Shown here one piece after another: positions 28,008 to 36,888 of a DNA stretch of 64,000 nucleotides. Each line of letters begins with the position of its first letter. Positions within the stretch are counted from its first letter, which is position 1. This DNA is from Leifsonia sp040686855. GTDB taxonomy: Bacteria; Actinomycetota; Actinomycetes; Actinomycetales; Microbacteriaceae. The notes under the pieces were generated by a model. The model ran no database searches and was not told where the DNA came from. It saw only the letters and a list, made by a program, of their open reading frames with translations. Made by a program: the position numbers and the translations under genes. The stretch spans positions 62,001-126,000 of the forward strand of contig NZ_JBFBOG010000003.1 in the NCBI RefSeq assembly GCF_040686855.1. Direction: 5' to 3'.

Positions 28008-28883
28008 TCATGTGACGCGGCAGAAGGTGGTGAGGGACCCGATCCCGCCGATGGAGACGGTGACGGTGGACCGGTCGTGCAGGAACACCGGCGGGGTGCG
28101 CGAGTAGCCCGCGCCGCCCGGGCTGCCGGTGGAGATCAGCGTGCCCGGCGGGATGGTCGCCGAGCGCGACAGGAACTCGATCAGCTCGGGGACGCTGCGC
28201 ACCATGTCGGCGGTCGACGCGTCCTGCAGGATGGCGCCGTCGACGTTGGTCGTGAGCCAGAGGTCTTGCGGGTCGGGGATCTCGTCGGCGGTGACGACGA
28301 CGGGACCGGTCGGCGTGAATCCGTCGAACGACTTGCAGCGCGCCCACTGCGCCTCGGAGAACTGCAGGTCGCGGGCGGTGATGTCATTGACGACGGTGTA
28401 GCCCCAGACGTAGTCGAGCGCGTCGCGCACCGGCACGTTGCGTGCGGGCCGGCCGATGATGACGCCGAGCTCGGCCTCGTAGTCGACCTGGGTCGAGAGG
28501 TCGGCGGGCCAGGAGGTGGTGCTGCCGTGGCCGGTGAGGGAGTTGGGCCAGAGGTTGAAGACGGTCGCCGCCTTCTCGGTGCGCAGCTTCAGCTCGGACG
28601 CGTGCGCGGCGTAGTTCGCGCCGATGGCGATGACGTGGGGCGGGCGCAGCACGGCCGATGCGTGCCGCAGGCCGTGCACGGGCGGCAGCTCGACGCCGGA
28701 GGACTCCGCCTCGGCCACGACGGCGCGCACCTCGGCCAGGCCCTCGTCGCCGCGCTCGATCAGCTCCTGGAGGTCTCGCGGCGGCCGGTCCATCACCTGG
28801 TCGAGGAACAGGGCTCCGTCGCCGAGGACGGCGGCCAGACGGGGATGGGGATCGGCGACGTTGCTGAGGTGCGAGAATCTCAC
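28008..28883 (-). CDS. Fumarylacetoacetate hydrolase family protein
   Basis: 291 residues. AIGANYAAHASEL, the metal-binding DYEAELGVIIG and GYTVVNDITARDLQ, and the late LISTGSPGGAGYSRTPP block define the FAH/HpaG fold. Such enzymes cleave C–C bonds or decarboxylate and isomerise aromatic-catabolic diketo acids; the substrate here is unknown. GTG start. Confidence 0.9.
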   Translation of the reverse strand: MRFSHLSNVADPHPRLAAVLGDGALFLDQVMDRPPRDLQELIERGDEGLAEVRAVVAEAESSGVELPPVHGLRHASAVLRPPHVIAIGANYAAHASELKLRTEKAATVFNLWPNSLTGHGSTTSWPADLSTQVDYEAELGVIIGRPARNVPVRDALDYVWGYTVVNDITARDLQFSEAQWARCKSFDGFTPTGPVVVTADEIPDPQDLWLTTNVDGAILQDASTADMVRSVPELIEFLSRSATIPPGTLISTGSPGGAGYSRTPPVFLHDRSTVTVSIGGIGSLTTFCRVT

Positions 28884-28920
28884 CGATCTAGGCTATCGGG
28901 CTTCGGTTGCCGAGCCGAAC

Positions 28921-29685
28921 TCAGCCGATGGCGTGGGGGAGGCCGTCTTCTTCTTCGCGCAGGCGACGCCTGCGTGCTGTGCGGCGGCGCCAGGGGGACT
29001 GCTCCGGCAGGTGCATGGCCAGCGTCGTGTACGCCCAGCGGAGGCGCCGGCCGAAGCCGCTCCAGGTCGAGAACGGTCGGGCGGAGATCCCGACGGTGAG
29101 CCGGTCGTCGTAGCGGACCACCGTGGCGAGGTCGAGGTGGAAGGCCAGGTCCAGGTCGTCGTGGATGTCGGTGCGGTCGCGGTGCACGCGCGTCCGTGCA
29201 TCCCGCCACACCTCGCGGCGCATGGCGAAGTTGGAGCCGAAGATCGGGGGGTTGCCGAGCCACAGCTCCATCGACCAGAAGTAGCCGCCGATGTAGAGCA
29301 CCTGACCGAGCCCGGAGACGACCGCGTTGCCGTCGTAGAACACGCCGCGCCCGGTGAGCACGCCGACCTCGGGGGAGTCGACCAGCTCCGCCTCGATGTG
29401 CAGCAGCCAGTCGGACGGCGGCCGCGAGTCGGCGTCGAGCCGGGCGATGATGTCGCCGCTGGCGGCGTCGTAACCCGCCGCGGCCGCGGGCCAGATACCG
29501 CGCGTCGGCTGATTCACGACGCGGGCTCCCGCCGCACGCGCGATGGCGGCCGTGTCGTCGGTGCTCCCGTTGTCGACGACGACGATCTCGTCCGCCGTCC
29601 GCAGCTGCGCCGCGAGGAGCGCCAGGCAGCGGGCGAGCATTTCGGCGTCGTCCAGCACGGGGATCACGACGGAGACGGTGGGCAC
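28921..29685 (-). CDS. Family 2 glycosyltransferase
   Basis: 254 residues. Starts VSVVIPVLDDAEML, with VVVDNGSTDDT and the ARLDADSRPP metal-binding DxD site, as in GT-A glycosyltransferases. No membrane spans; the C-terminus is very basic (RRRTARRRRLREEE), which could hold it at the membrane. Acceptor unknown. A lone gene ending just before the FAH gene start. Confidence 0.87.
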   Translation of the reverse strand: MPTVSVVIPVLDDAEMLARCLALLAAQLRTADEIVVVDNGSTDDTAAIARAAGARVVNQPTRGIWPAAAAGYDAASGDIIARLDADSRPPSDWLLHIEAELVDSPEVGVLTGRGVFYDGNAVVSGLGQVLYIGGYFWSMELWLGNPPIFGSNFAMRREVWRDARTRVHRDRTDIHDDLDLAFHLDLATVVRYDDRLTVGISARPFSTWSGFGRRLRWAYTTLAMHLPEQSPWRRRTARRRRLREEEDGLPHAIG

Positions 29686-29725
29686 GTTTGGATCCTATGC
29701 GCGCGGTGGAGCTTTGGGGCGGCGC

Positions 29726-31249
29726 TCACGCCCGCCACAGGTGCAACCCGGCATAACTGCGCCACGGCGCCCAGCGCTTCCCGTACTCCGCGAGCGCGCG
29801 CGGCTCGGTGGGGAGGCCCAGCCGGGCGGCGCCCTGGCGGAGCGCGAGGTCGCCGGTGAGCAGGATGTCGGGGCTGCCGAGAACCCGCAGGGCGATGTAT
29901 CCGGCCGTCCACGGCCCGATCCCGGGGAGTGCGAGCAGGCGCTGTTCGAGGTCGTCGCGGGACTCGCCGACGTCGATGGCGAGGCTGCCGTCCGCCAGTG
30001 CCTGCGCGACGCCGACGATCGCGTCGATGCGTCGGCCCGGCCCCCGCAGAACCTCCCGCCCGTGCTCGGCGATCGCCGCGGCGGTGGGGAAGAGGCGGGT
30101 GAAGGCGACGTCACCGCCGGGCGCGGCGAGGTCGACCGGCTCTCCGAGCGCGTCGGTCAGCCGGGTCAGGGCCGTGCGGGCTGCGGCGACAGACACCTGC
30201 TGACCGATCAGCGCGCGGAAGACGATCTCCTCCGCGTCCACCGCGCCGGGGAGCCTCAGGCCGGGTGTCGCCGCCACGCTGGGCGCCAGCGCCGGGTCGG
30301 CGGCGAGGGCCGCGTCGATCGCCTCCGCGTCGGCGTCCAGGTCGAGCAGCCGGCGCACGCGGGCGACCAGGGGCGCGAGGTCGGCGACGTCGGCGAGGGC
30401 GGCGTCGCACTGCACAGCCGGCGCGTCCGGGGTCCCGGTCGGGGACAGGCGGACCGCAGCGGGGCCGTGCGGGAGCCGCAGGGCGCGCGCGTAGCCGGGC
30501 GCGGTCGCGGCCTCCACCCCGGCGATCGCGCGGGCGCCGAGGAACCCGAGCACCGAGTCGGCGTCGAACGGCGCCCGCGCGGGCAGCCGCAGGCTCAGCG
30601 TCACGGCGCCCTCCGCCCGGTGCGCGCCCGCGGTGGGGGAGCGGCGGGCGGACGCGCGGAGCGCTCCGGGCGTGAGCCGGTAGACCTCGGCGATGGTCTC
30701 GTTGAACTGGCGGACGCTGCTGAACCCGGCCGCGAAGGCGACGTCGGTGATCGGCAGGTCGCTGCCGACGAGGAGCAGCCGTGCGGTCTGTGCGCGGTGG
30801 GCGCGGGCGAGCGCGAGGGGACCGGCGCCGAGCTCCGCGGTCAGCACACGGCCCAGGTGGCGGGGCGTGTACCCGAGGCGGCGCGCGAGTCCGGGGACGC
30901 CCTCCCGCTCCACCGTGCCGTCGGCGATGAGGCGCATAGCTCGGGCGGCCAGGTCGTCGCGCATGTTCCACTCGGGCGACCCGGGCACGGCGTCCGGCAG
31001 GCACCGCTTGCACGCGCGCAGTCCCGCCTCGTGGGCGGCGGCGGCCGTCAGGTAGAAGGTGACGTTGCCCGGCTTCGGCGTGACCGCCGGGCAGCTCGGG
31101 CGGCAGTAGATGCCGGTGGAGTGGACGCCGGTGATGAACTGTCCGTCGAACCGCGCGTCGCGGGCGCTCATCGCGCGGTAGCGCTCCGCGAACACCGGGT
31201 CGGCGAGTTTCGTGTCGCCTGCGGTCGCTGTGCGCTCGATCGTGCTCAT
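29726..31249 (-). CDS. Ada-type regulator fused to AlkA DNA-3-methyladenine glycosylase
   Basis: 507 residues in three parts. Residues about 20–95 form the Ada zinc domain with GIYCRPSC and CKRC, whose first Cys accepts methyl from phosphotriesters. An AraC-type helix-turn-helix follows (about 95–200, with LGYTPRHLGRVL and VAFAAGFSSVRQFN). The rest is AlkA, with the helix-hairpin-helix LPGIGPWTAGYIALR and its catalytic Asp in GSPDILLTGD. The O6-methylguanine methyltransferase domain is absent. It should sense alkylation and excise alkylated bases. Confidence 0.93.
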   Translation of the reverse strand: MSTIERTATAGDTKLADPVFAERYRAMSARDARFDGQFITGVHSTGIYCRPSCPAVTPKPGNVTFYLTAAAAHEAGLRACKRCLPDAVPGSPEWNMRDDLAARAMRLIADGTVEREGVPGLARRLGYTPRHLGRVLTAELGAGPLALARAHRAQTARLLLVGSDLPITDVAFAAGFSSVRQFNETIAEVYRLTPGALRASARRSPTAGAHRAEGAVTLSLRLPARAPFDADSVLGFLGARAIAGVEAATAPGYARALRLPHGPAAVRLSPTGTPDAPAVQCDAALADVADLAPLVARVRRLLDLDADAEAIDAALAADPALAPSVAATPGLRLPGAVDAEEIVFRALIGQQVSVAAARTALTRLTDALGEPVDLAAPGGDVAFTRLFPTAAAIAEHGREVLRGPGRRIDAIVGVAQALADGSLAIDVGESRDDLEQRLLALPGIGPWTAGYIALRVLGSPDILLTGDLALRQGAARLGLPTEPRALAEYGKRWAPWRSYAGLHLWRA

Positions 31250-31277
31250 GCCACCATCCTGACGCCGGCCGCCGACA

Positions 31278-31296
31278 TCCGATAGCGGAAATCGGA
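31278..31296. promoter_or_regulatory. 19-bp inverted repeat upstream of ada-alkA
   Basis: TCCGAT (31278–31283) and ATCGGA (31291–31296) form a perfect inverted repeat with a 7-nt spacer in the 76-bp divergent gap between the ada-alkA gene and the GlcD-like gene. A possible operator for either gene. Confidence 0.4.
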
Positions 31297-31325
31297 CATG
31301 AGCGCAGGGCGGCTAGCCTGAGGGG

Positions 31326-32720
31326 ATGGACGTACTCGACTGGCTCTCGGCGGCGCTCGGCGAGGAGGCCGTCGCCGATGGCGTGCTGACGACCGACCCG
31401 GCGTTGCTCGACGCCGCCCGCACCGACCGGTCCGGCTGGGTGGCGCCCGGCGCCCCGCGCGCCATCGTGACCGCCCGGTCCGTGCAGCATGTACAGGCGA
31501 CGCTGCGGGCGGCGAGCGAGTTCCGTGTGCCCGTGGTCCCGCGCGGCGCCGGCACCGGGCTCGCGGGTGGCGCCAACGGCACCGACGGCTCGCTGGTGCT
31601 GGATGTGTCCGGGATGAACACCATCCTCGAGATCTCGGTCGAGGACCAGCTCGCCGTCGTCCAGCCGGGCGTCATCAACAGCGATCTGAACGCGGCGCTG
31701 CAGCCGTTCGGCCTGTTCTTCGCGCCCGACCCCGCCAGCAAGGCCATCTCGACCGTCGGCGGCAACATCGCGACCAACGCCGGCGGCCTGCTCTGCGCCA
31801 AGTACGGGGTGACCCGGGAGGCGGTCCTCGGGCTCACCGTCGTGCTCGCCGACGGGCGGATCGTCCGCACCGGGCACCGCACGGTCAAGGGCGTCACCGG
31901 CTACGACCTGACCGCCCTCTTCGTCGGCTCGGAGGGCACGCTCGGCGTGATCGTCGAGGCGACGGTGCGCGTGCAGCCGATCCCGCCGGGCGAGCCGGTG
32001 ACCCTCGGCGCCCTATTCCCCGACGTCCGGTCGGCGGCGGAGGCCTCCGCCCGGATCACCGCCGCGCAGTTGCGTCCCGCCGTCATGGAACTGCTCGACG
32101 CGCCGTCGCTGGAGCGCATCGCGGCCTACCTCGGCGAGGAGCGCATCCGCGAGGCGTTCGGCGCCAGCAGCGGGGCGGCCTACCTCATGGTGCAGTTCGA
32201 CGGCGCCACGGCGGCGGTGGATGCGGCGGCCGCGGGCGAGCTGCTGGCGAAGACCGGCGGGACCGTCCGCGTCGCCGCCGACGCCGAGGAGGGGGAGCGC
32301 CTGCTCGCCCTCCGTCGCGCGTTCCACCCCGCGCTCGCCTCGAGCGGCGAGGTTCTGATCGAGGACGTCGCCGTGCCGCGCTCGCGCATGCCCGAGATGT
32401 TCGCGGCGATCGAGCGCATTTCGGCGAAGTACGGCATCCCGATTCCGACCGTCGCGCACGCCGGCGACGGCAACCTCCACCCCAACTTCGTCTACACCGG
32501 CGAGGAGGTGCCCGGCGCGGTGTGGGATGCGGCGAACGACCTGTTCCGGACGGCGATCGAGCTCGGCGGCACGCTCACCGGCGAGCACGGCGTCGGCGTG
32601 CTGAAGCGTCGCTGGCTCGCGGACGAGGTCGGGCCCGACTCGTACGAGCTGCAGGTCAAGCTCAAGTCGGTGTTCGATCCGCTCGGCATCCTCAACCCCG
32701 GCAAGGTCTTCGGCGCCTGA
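31326..32720 (+). CDS. GlcD-like FAD-linked oxidase
   Basis: 464 residues. The VPRGAGTGLAGGANG segment and STVGGNIATNAGGL mark an FAD_binding_4 (PCMH) domain; the C-terminal half shows HAGDGNLHPNF and GTLTGEHGVGVLKRRW, as in glycolate oxidase GlcD and D-lactate dehydrogenases. Oxidises a 2-hydroxy acid. No Fe–S partner is encoded next to it. Confidence 0.9.
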   Translation: MDVLDWLSAALGEEAVADGVLTTDPALLDAARTDRSGWVAPGAPRAIVTARSVQHVQATLRAASEFRVPVVPRGAGTGLAGGANGTDGSLVLDVSGMNTILEISVEDQLAVVQPGVINSDLNAALQPFGLFFAPDPASKAISTVGGNIATNAGGLLCAKYGVTREAVLGLTVVLADGRIVRTGHRTVKGVTGYDLTALFVGSEGTLGVIVEATVRVQPIPPGEPVTLGALFPDVRSAAEASARITAAQLRPAVMELLDAPSLERIAAYLGEERIREAFGASSGAAYLMVQFDGATAAVDAAAAGELLAKTGGTVRVAADAEEGERLLALRRAFHPALASSGEVLIEDVAVPRSRMPEMFAAIERISAKYGIPIPTVAHAGDGNLHPNFVYTGEEVPGAVWDAANDLFRTAIELGGTLTGEHGVGVLKRRWLADEVGPDSYELQVKLKSVFDPLGILNPGKVFGA

Positions 32721-32921
32721 GCGCGAGAAGGGGAGCCCGGGGAGATCACCCCTTAACGGACTCGACCCCCGGTGGTGCGGCGATGCCTGCAGCTCTCCCG
32801 GGGGAACGAGTTATGGCTTAAAGGATGCCCCCGGCCCGCCACGAGCGCAACCCTCAATCCGCGGTGCGCGGTCAGCGAACGGGGTTTCCTGAATCGCCCC
32901 GCTCGCGGTTGGATGGTGGAC
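32721..32921. other. 201-bp gap before FKBP gene
   Basis: Contains GC-rich partial inverted repeats (CCCGGGG near 32737, TCCCGGGGGAACG near 32796) and an AT-richer patch, TTATGGCTTAAAGGATG (about 32811–32827), where a promoter is plausible. No recognised riboswitch, RNA gene or reading frame. Confidence 0.4.
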
Positions 32922-33296
32922 ATGGCAGAGAACACCAACCAGAAGCCCGAGGTCGACGCCCCCGAGGGCCCGGCCCCTGAGACGCTCGAGATCGTCGACA
33001 TCGTCGAGGGCACCGGCCCGGAGGCGACCCCCGGCTCCAAGGTCGACGTGCACTACCTCGGCGTCGAGTACGAGACCGGCGAGGAGTTCGACTCCTCGTG
33101 GAGCCGCGGGCAGTCCATCAACTTCCCGCTGAACAACCTCATCAAGGGCTGGCAGGACGGCATCCCGGGCATGAAGGTCGGCGGGCGCCGCAAGCTCACC
33201 GTCCCGCCCGCGCAGGCCTACGGCCCGGCCGGCGGCGGTCACCCGCTGTCGGGCAAGACCCTGATCTTCGTGATCGACCTGCTCGGCGTCAGCTGA
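32922..33296 (+). CDS. FKBP-type peptidyl-prolyl cis-trans isomerase
   Basis: 124 residues. An acidic leader of about 25 residues precedes a complete FKBP domain: VDVHYLGVEYETGEEFDSSW, INFPLNNLIKGWQDGIPGMKVG and RRKLTVPPAQAYG. No signal peptide, so it folds cytosolic proteins. ATG 32922 has GGATGG five bases upstream; an ATG nine bases earlier has none. Confidence 0.93.
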   Translation: MAENTNQKPEVDAPEGPAPETLEIVDIVEGTGPEATPGSKVDVHYLGVEYETGEEFDSSWSRGQSINFPLNNLIKGWQDGIPGMKVGGRRKLTVPPAQAYGPAGGGHPLSGKTLIFVIDLLGVS

Positions 33297-33315
33297 GCCC
33301 CGTCCCTCGCGAACA

Positions 33316-33351
33316 GAAGCGCTCCCTCGGATCCGTCCGGGGGAGCGCTTC
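33316..33351. terminator. Bidirectional terminator hairpin after FKBP
   Basis: GAAGCGCTCCC pairs perfectly with GGGAGCGCTTC, extended to 15 bp with one mismatch, around a 6-nt loop. It lies between converging stops. Confidence 0.8.
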
Positions 33352-33363
33352 GCCGTTCGGGCG

Positions 33364-33804
33364 TCAGAGCGCCGCCGGCTCCATCCGGGTCGGGATGGCG
33401 ATCCGGTTCCAGACGTTGATGGTGGCGATGGCGAGCAGCAGGTTGGCGAGGCCGTCCTCCCCGAACTCCGCGAGCGCCCGCGCGTACAGCTCGTCGGGGA
33501 CTCCGTCCTCGTGAATGAGCGTGACCGCCTCCGTCAGCTCGAGCGCCACGCGCTCCCGCTCGGTGAACCACGGCGACTCGCGCCAGGTGATCACGGCGAA
33601 CACCTTGCGCAGCGGCACCCCGCGGCCCTGCAGGTCGACGGAGTGCATGTCGACGCAGTAGGTGCACCCGTTGATCTGCGACGCCCGCAGCTTGATGAGG
33701 TCGCCCAGCGGCTCCTCGACGACGCCGCCGACGTAGCCGTCGAGGTTGACGACCTTGCGGTAGCCCTCGGGGGCAAGGGACGGGATCTGGATTCGTTCTG
33801 TCAT
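33364..33804 (-). CDS. Carboxymuconolactone decarboxylase/AhpD-like protein
   Basis: 146 residues, all-helical. The CxxC–H redox site GCTYCVDMHS of AhpD-like peroxidases is intact, followed by TERERVALELTEAVTLI. Probably a peroxidase or reductase. ATG 33804 gives family length. Divergent from a MocR-type regulator gene across 78 bp, so it is a candidate target of that regulator. Confidence 0.85.
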   Translation of the reverse strand: MTERIQIPSLAPEGYRKVVNLDGYVGGVVEEPLGDLIKLRASQINGCTYCVDMHSVDLQGRGVPLRKVFAVITWRESPWFTERERVALELTEAVTLIHEDGVPDELYARALAEFGEDGLANLLLAIATINVWNRIAIPTRMEPAAL

Positions 33805-33845
33805 GGCCCCTACGCTAGGAACTGGATCGGCTCGGTGTAAGCGCC

Positions 33846-33863
33846 AATCCGACGGAATCCGAC
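33846..33863. promoter_or_regulatory. Tandem direct repeat AATCCGAC in MocR–CMD divergent gap
   Basis: AATCCGAC occurs at 33846–33853 and again at 33856–33863, one helical turn apart. MocR/PdxR-type regulators are known to bind direct repeats in their own divergent promoter regions, so this is a candidate operator. Confidence 0.5.
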
Positions 33864-33882
33864 CAGACCATTCGGGAGCATC

Positions 33883-35337
33883 CTGGACCTCCATGTCGCC
33901 ATCGGCGGTCGCGGCGACCGCGCCGACCGCATCTACCGCCAGCTGCGGGACGCGGTGCTCGACGGCCGTCTGCGCCGCGGCGAACGTCTGCCCGCCACCC
34001 GCGAGCTCGCGGAGCGGCTGCAGGTGTCGCGATCGACGGTCTCGACCGCGTACGAGCGGCTGACCGCGGAAGGCTACCTGGAGGCGCGGGTCGGCGCCGG
34101 CACGTTCGTCGCGTACACCGCCGCTCCCGTCGCCGACGCGCGCCCGCCGCGTCGCCGGAGCGCCGCGCGCCCGGCTCCGGTCTGGCGCGGCCTGGACGAC
34201 CCGCTGTGGACCGAGCCGCGCCCGATCGCCTACGACTTCAGCGTCGGCTCACCCGATCCCGCCCTATTCCCGCTCGACACCTGGCGCGGGTACGTGGCCG
34301 CCGAACTGCGCGGCGGCTTCCTGCGCTCGTCCGGGTACGGCGACCCCGCGGGCGCGGAGCGGCTGCGCGCCGGGATCGCGCGCCACCTCGGCGTCTCGCG
34401 CTCGGTGGAGGCGGGGCCCGCGGACGTGGTGGTCACCAGCGGCGCGCAGCAGGCGTTCGACCTGCTCGCCCGTGTGCTGCTGCGCCCGGGCGACGCGGTC
34501 GCGATGGAGGACCCGGGCTACCCGCCGGTCCGTCAGCTGTTCGAGCTTGCGGGCGCGCGCGTGCTGCCGGTGCCGGTGGACGAGCAGGGGCTGCGCGTCG
34601 ACCTCCTGCCGCCCGCGCGGCTCGTCTACGTGACGCCGTCGCACCAGTTCCCGCTCGGCGGCGTGCTGCCGCTGGAGCGCAGGGTCGCGCTGCTGGACTG
34701 GGCGGCGCGTCACGACGCCGTCGTCGTCGAGGACGACTACGACAGCGAGTTCCGCTTCGGCGCGCGGCCGCTCGACCCGCTGCAGCGGCTGGATGCGGAC
34801 GGGCGCGTGGTCTACGTCGGCACCTTCTCGAAGACCATGGCCCCCGCCCTTCGGCTGGGCTTCGTGATCGCGCCGCCCGCGCTGATCGCGGCGATCCGCC
34901 ATGCCAAGCGGCTGACGGACTGGCACAACGACACCGTGACGCAGCGCGCCATGGCGCGCCTGCTCGACTCCGGCGGCTTCGCGCGCCACGTGCGCAGCGC
35001 GACGCGCGTCTACGCCGAGCGGCACGCCGCGCTCGAGGAGGCGGTCGGCGCGCTCGCGCCCGACCTGCGGCTGGTGCCGTCCGCCGCCGGTCTGCATCTG
35101 GCGGTGCTCCAGCGCGAGCCGGGTTCGTTCGACGCGCGGCGGGTCGCCGAGCGCGCGGCGGTGGCGGGCGTCGCCGTGCAGCCCGTGTCGCGGTTCCGGG
35201 CCGCCGCGGGAGGCCCGGACGGGCTCCTCCTCGGCTTCGGCGGCATCCCGGCGGCGCAGATCCCGGACGGGCTCCGCATCCTCGTGGAGGCGATCGCGCG
35301 CGAGCGGGTCGGTCACGACGACCATCCGGTGCCATGA
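33883..35337 (+). CDS. MocR/PdxR-type regulator: GntR winged helix fused to aminotransferase (apparent CTG start)
   Basis: 484 residues if started at CTG 33883, giving an N-terminus LDLHVAIGGRGDRADRIYRQ that fits the family's usual MDLH-type opening. The winged helix (ERLPATRELAERLQVSRSTV) is followed by a fold-type I aminotransferase domain with the PLP lysine in GTFSKTMAPALRLGF and DPGYPPVRQ. The frame opens after a TAA at 33838 and has no ATG, GTG or TTG until GTG 33955, which would delete the first helix of the DNA-binding domain. GGGAG lies four bases before the CTG. Family roles include control of vitamin B6 or amino-acid genes. Confidence 0.88.
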   Translation: MDLHVAIGGRGDRADRIYRQLRDAVLDGRLRRGERLPATRELAERLQVSRSTVSTAYERLTAEGYLEARVGAGTFVAYTAAPVADARPPRRRSAARPAPVWRGLDDPLWTEPRPIAYDFSVGSPDPALFPLDTWRGYVAAELRGGFLRSSGYGDPAGAERLRAGIARHLGVSRSVEAGPADVVVTSGAQQAFDLLARVLLRPGDAVAMEDPGYPPVRQLFELAGARVLPVPVDEQGLRVDLLPPARLVYVTPSHQFPLGGVLPLERRVALLDWAARHDAVVVEDDYDSEFRFGARPLDPLQRLDADGRVVYVGTFSKTMAPALRLGFVIAPPALIAAIRHAKRLTDWHNDTVTQRAMARLLDSGGFARHVRSATRVYAERHAALEEAVGALAPDLRLVPSAAGLHLAVLQREPGSFDARRVAERAAVAGVAVQPVSRFRAAAGGPDGLLLGFGGIPAAQIPDGLRILVEAIARERVGHDDHPVP

Positions 35338-35344
35338 TCGAGGG

Positions 35345-35959
35345 ATGACCCCGCCCGCCGACGCAGCCCGCGCCGCCGCGCCCGCGCCCCGCCGCCGCGG
35401 GCGCCCCGCCGACGTCGACCCCGAGCGCGTCGCCCTGCTCGCCCTCCGCCACTTCGACCAGCACGGGTACGAGCAGACCACGATGGACGACATCGCCGCC
35501 CTCGCGGGCATCGGCCGGCGGACGCTGTTCCGCTACTTCCCGAGCAAGCCCGCGCTGGTCTGGGGCGGCATCGGCCCGGTGGTCGACCGGATGCACGCCG
35601 TGCTGGACCACCCGGCGGCCGACGCGTCCATCCGCGACGTGCTGACCGACGCCGTCCGCTCGGCCCTGACCCTGCCACCGGACGCCGAGGAGGCCACCCG
35701 GCGCCGCCTCGCTCTCATGGCCACGCATCCCGCGCTCATCGGGTTCGGCCTCACCGCGATGGCGGCGCACCGCGATCTGATCGTCGGCGTCCTGGCCGAT
35801 CGGCTGGGGGAGGATCCGGCCGGCCTCCGGGTACAGGTGCTGGCCGACGTCCTCAGCTCGGCGAACTTCTCGGCGCTGCTCTGGTGGGCGCGCAACGACG
35901 ACGGGCCGCCCGCGCCGGTCGTCGTCGCGGCCATCGACGAGGTGCTTCGCGGCATCTGA
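35345..35959 (+). CDS. TetR/AcrR-family transcriptional regulator
   Basis: 204 residues. The helix-turn-helix is TTMDDIAALAGIGRRTLFRYFPSKPALVWG, near-canonical for TetR, after a basic Ala/Pro-rich leader ending in GRPADVDPER. The C-terminal ligand domain is family-typical but unassignable. It starts 7 nt after the MocR gene, so they are probably co-transcribed. Confidence 0.9.
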   Translation: MTPPADAARAAAPAPRRRGRPADVDPERVALLALRHFDQHGYEQTTMDDIAALAGIGRRTLFRYFPSKPALVWGGIGPVVDRMHAVLDHPAADASIRDVLTDAVRSALTLPPDAEEATRRRLALMATHPALIGFGLTAMAAHRDLIVGVLADRLGEDPAGLRVQVLADVLSSANFSALLWWARNDDGPPAPVVVAAIDEVLRGI

Positions 35960-35998
35960 ACCTCGCCCCGGATGCGCCAGGGCGAGTAGCGTGGGCCC

Positions 35999-36766
35999 AT
36001 GCCGATCGAAGACGCGTTCCCGCACGGCACTCCCATCTGGGTGGACCTGCAGAGCCCCGACCAGCCCGCCGCCGCCACCTACTACCGCGAGCTGTTCGGC
36101 TGGGACGTCGGTCCGGCGCTCGCCGAGACCGGCCACTTCTCCCTCGCCCGCGCGCGCGGCGTCGCGGTCGCCGCGCTCGGGCCGCTGCCCGCCGACGACG
36201 TTCCCACGATGTGGACGGTGTACTTCGCCGTCGACGACCTGCAGGCCGCGGCAGAGGCCGCGCTCGCCGCGGGCGGCGCCGTGCTGCTGGAGCCGTCGGA
36301 GACGGTGCCGGGCATCCACCTGTCGATCGTCCAGGACCCGGCCGGCGCGGTCTTCGGTCTGTGGCAGCGGAAGGACTCGAACGAGCCGTGGCTGCGCGAC
36401 GAGCCGGGCGCCGTCGACTGGCTGGAGCTGGTCGCACCCGACCCCGCGTCGACGTTCGGGTTCTACGAGAGCGTGCTGGGCGTCGGCGTGAGCGAGATGC
36501 GCGTGGGGGAGGAGCCGTACGGTCTGTTCGACGTCGGGGACACCAGCGTCGCCGGCGCCTACCGGTCGGACGGCGCCGATCCCGCCGCGTGGCTGGTCTA
36601 CTTCAACGTCGCCGACCTCGACGCGGCCGTAGTGCGCGCGACCGAGCTCGGCGGCACGCTGCGCACCGAGCCCAACGCGGCGCCGGGCGTCGGACGCTGG
36701 GCCGAGGTCGTCGACCCGCAGGGCGCCCTCTTCGCCCTCCTCGAGCCGGAGCCCGAGCCCGTCTGA
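35999..36766 (+). CDS. VOC-family protein with two glyoxalase-like domains
   Basis: 255 residues, duplicated VOC fold: residues about 10–125 begin TPIWVDLQSPDQPAAATYY, and about 135–250 begin VDWLELVAPDPASTFGFYESVLG. Each half has the PGAVFGLW/QGALFALL type end strand. Similar proteins are annotated as glyoxalase/bleomycin-resistance-like; actual substrate unknown. 39 nt downstream of the TetR gene. Confidence 0.85.
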   Translation: MPIEDAFPHGTPIWVDLQSPDQPAAATYYRELFGWDVGPALAETGHFSLARARGVAVAALGPLPADDVPTMWTVYFAVDDLQAAAEAALAAGGAVLLEPSETVPGIHLSIVQDPAGAVFGLWQRKDSNEPWLRDEPGAVDWLELVAPDPASTFGFYESVLGVGVSEMRVGEEPYGLFDVGDTSVAGAYRSDGADPAAWLVYFNVADLDAAVVRATELGGTLRTEPNAAPGVGRWAEVVDPQGALFALLEPEPEPV

Positions 36767-36790
36767 GCGCGTCGGGGCACCCGCCGGCTC

Positions 36791-36799
36791 TGGTAGACT
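36791..36799 (+). promoter_or_regulatory. Extended -10 promoter for rpsO
   Basis: TGGTAGACT is an extended -10 element (TGn + TAGACT) about 90 nt before the rpsO start. A near-copy, TGGTAGGAT, stands before pnp at 45428–45436. No strong -35 is visible. Confidence 0.5.
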
Positions 36800-36888
36800 C
36801 TTCCAGTTGCCGTCGAACGGCCGCGGATCAAGAGAGCCCAGGCATACGGCCCCGGGCACCGCGCAACGAGCAGAAAGGGGATCCCTCT

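Noticed and set aside
32721..32921. Possible riboswitch before the FKBP gene
   Set aside because: Short GC-rich repeats are present but no known riboswitch core could be matched by eye.
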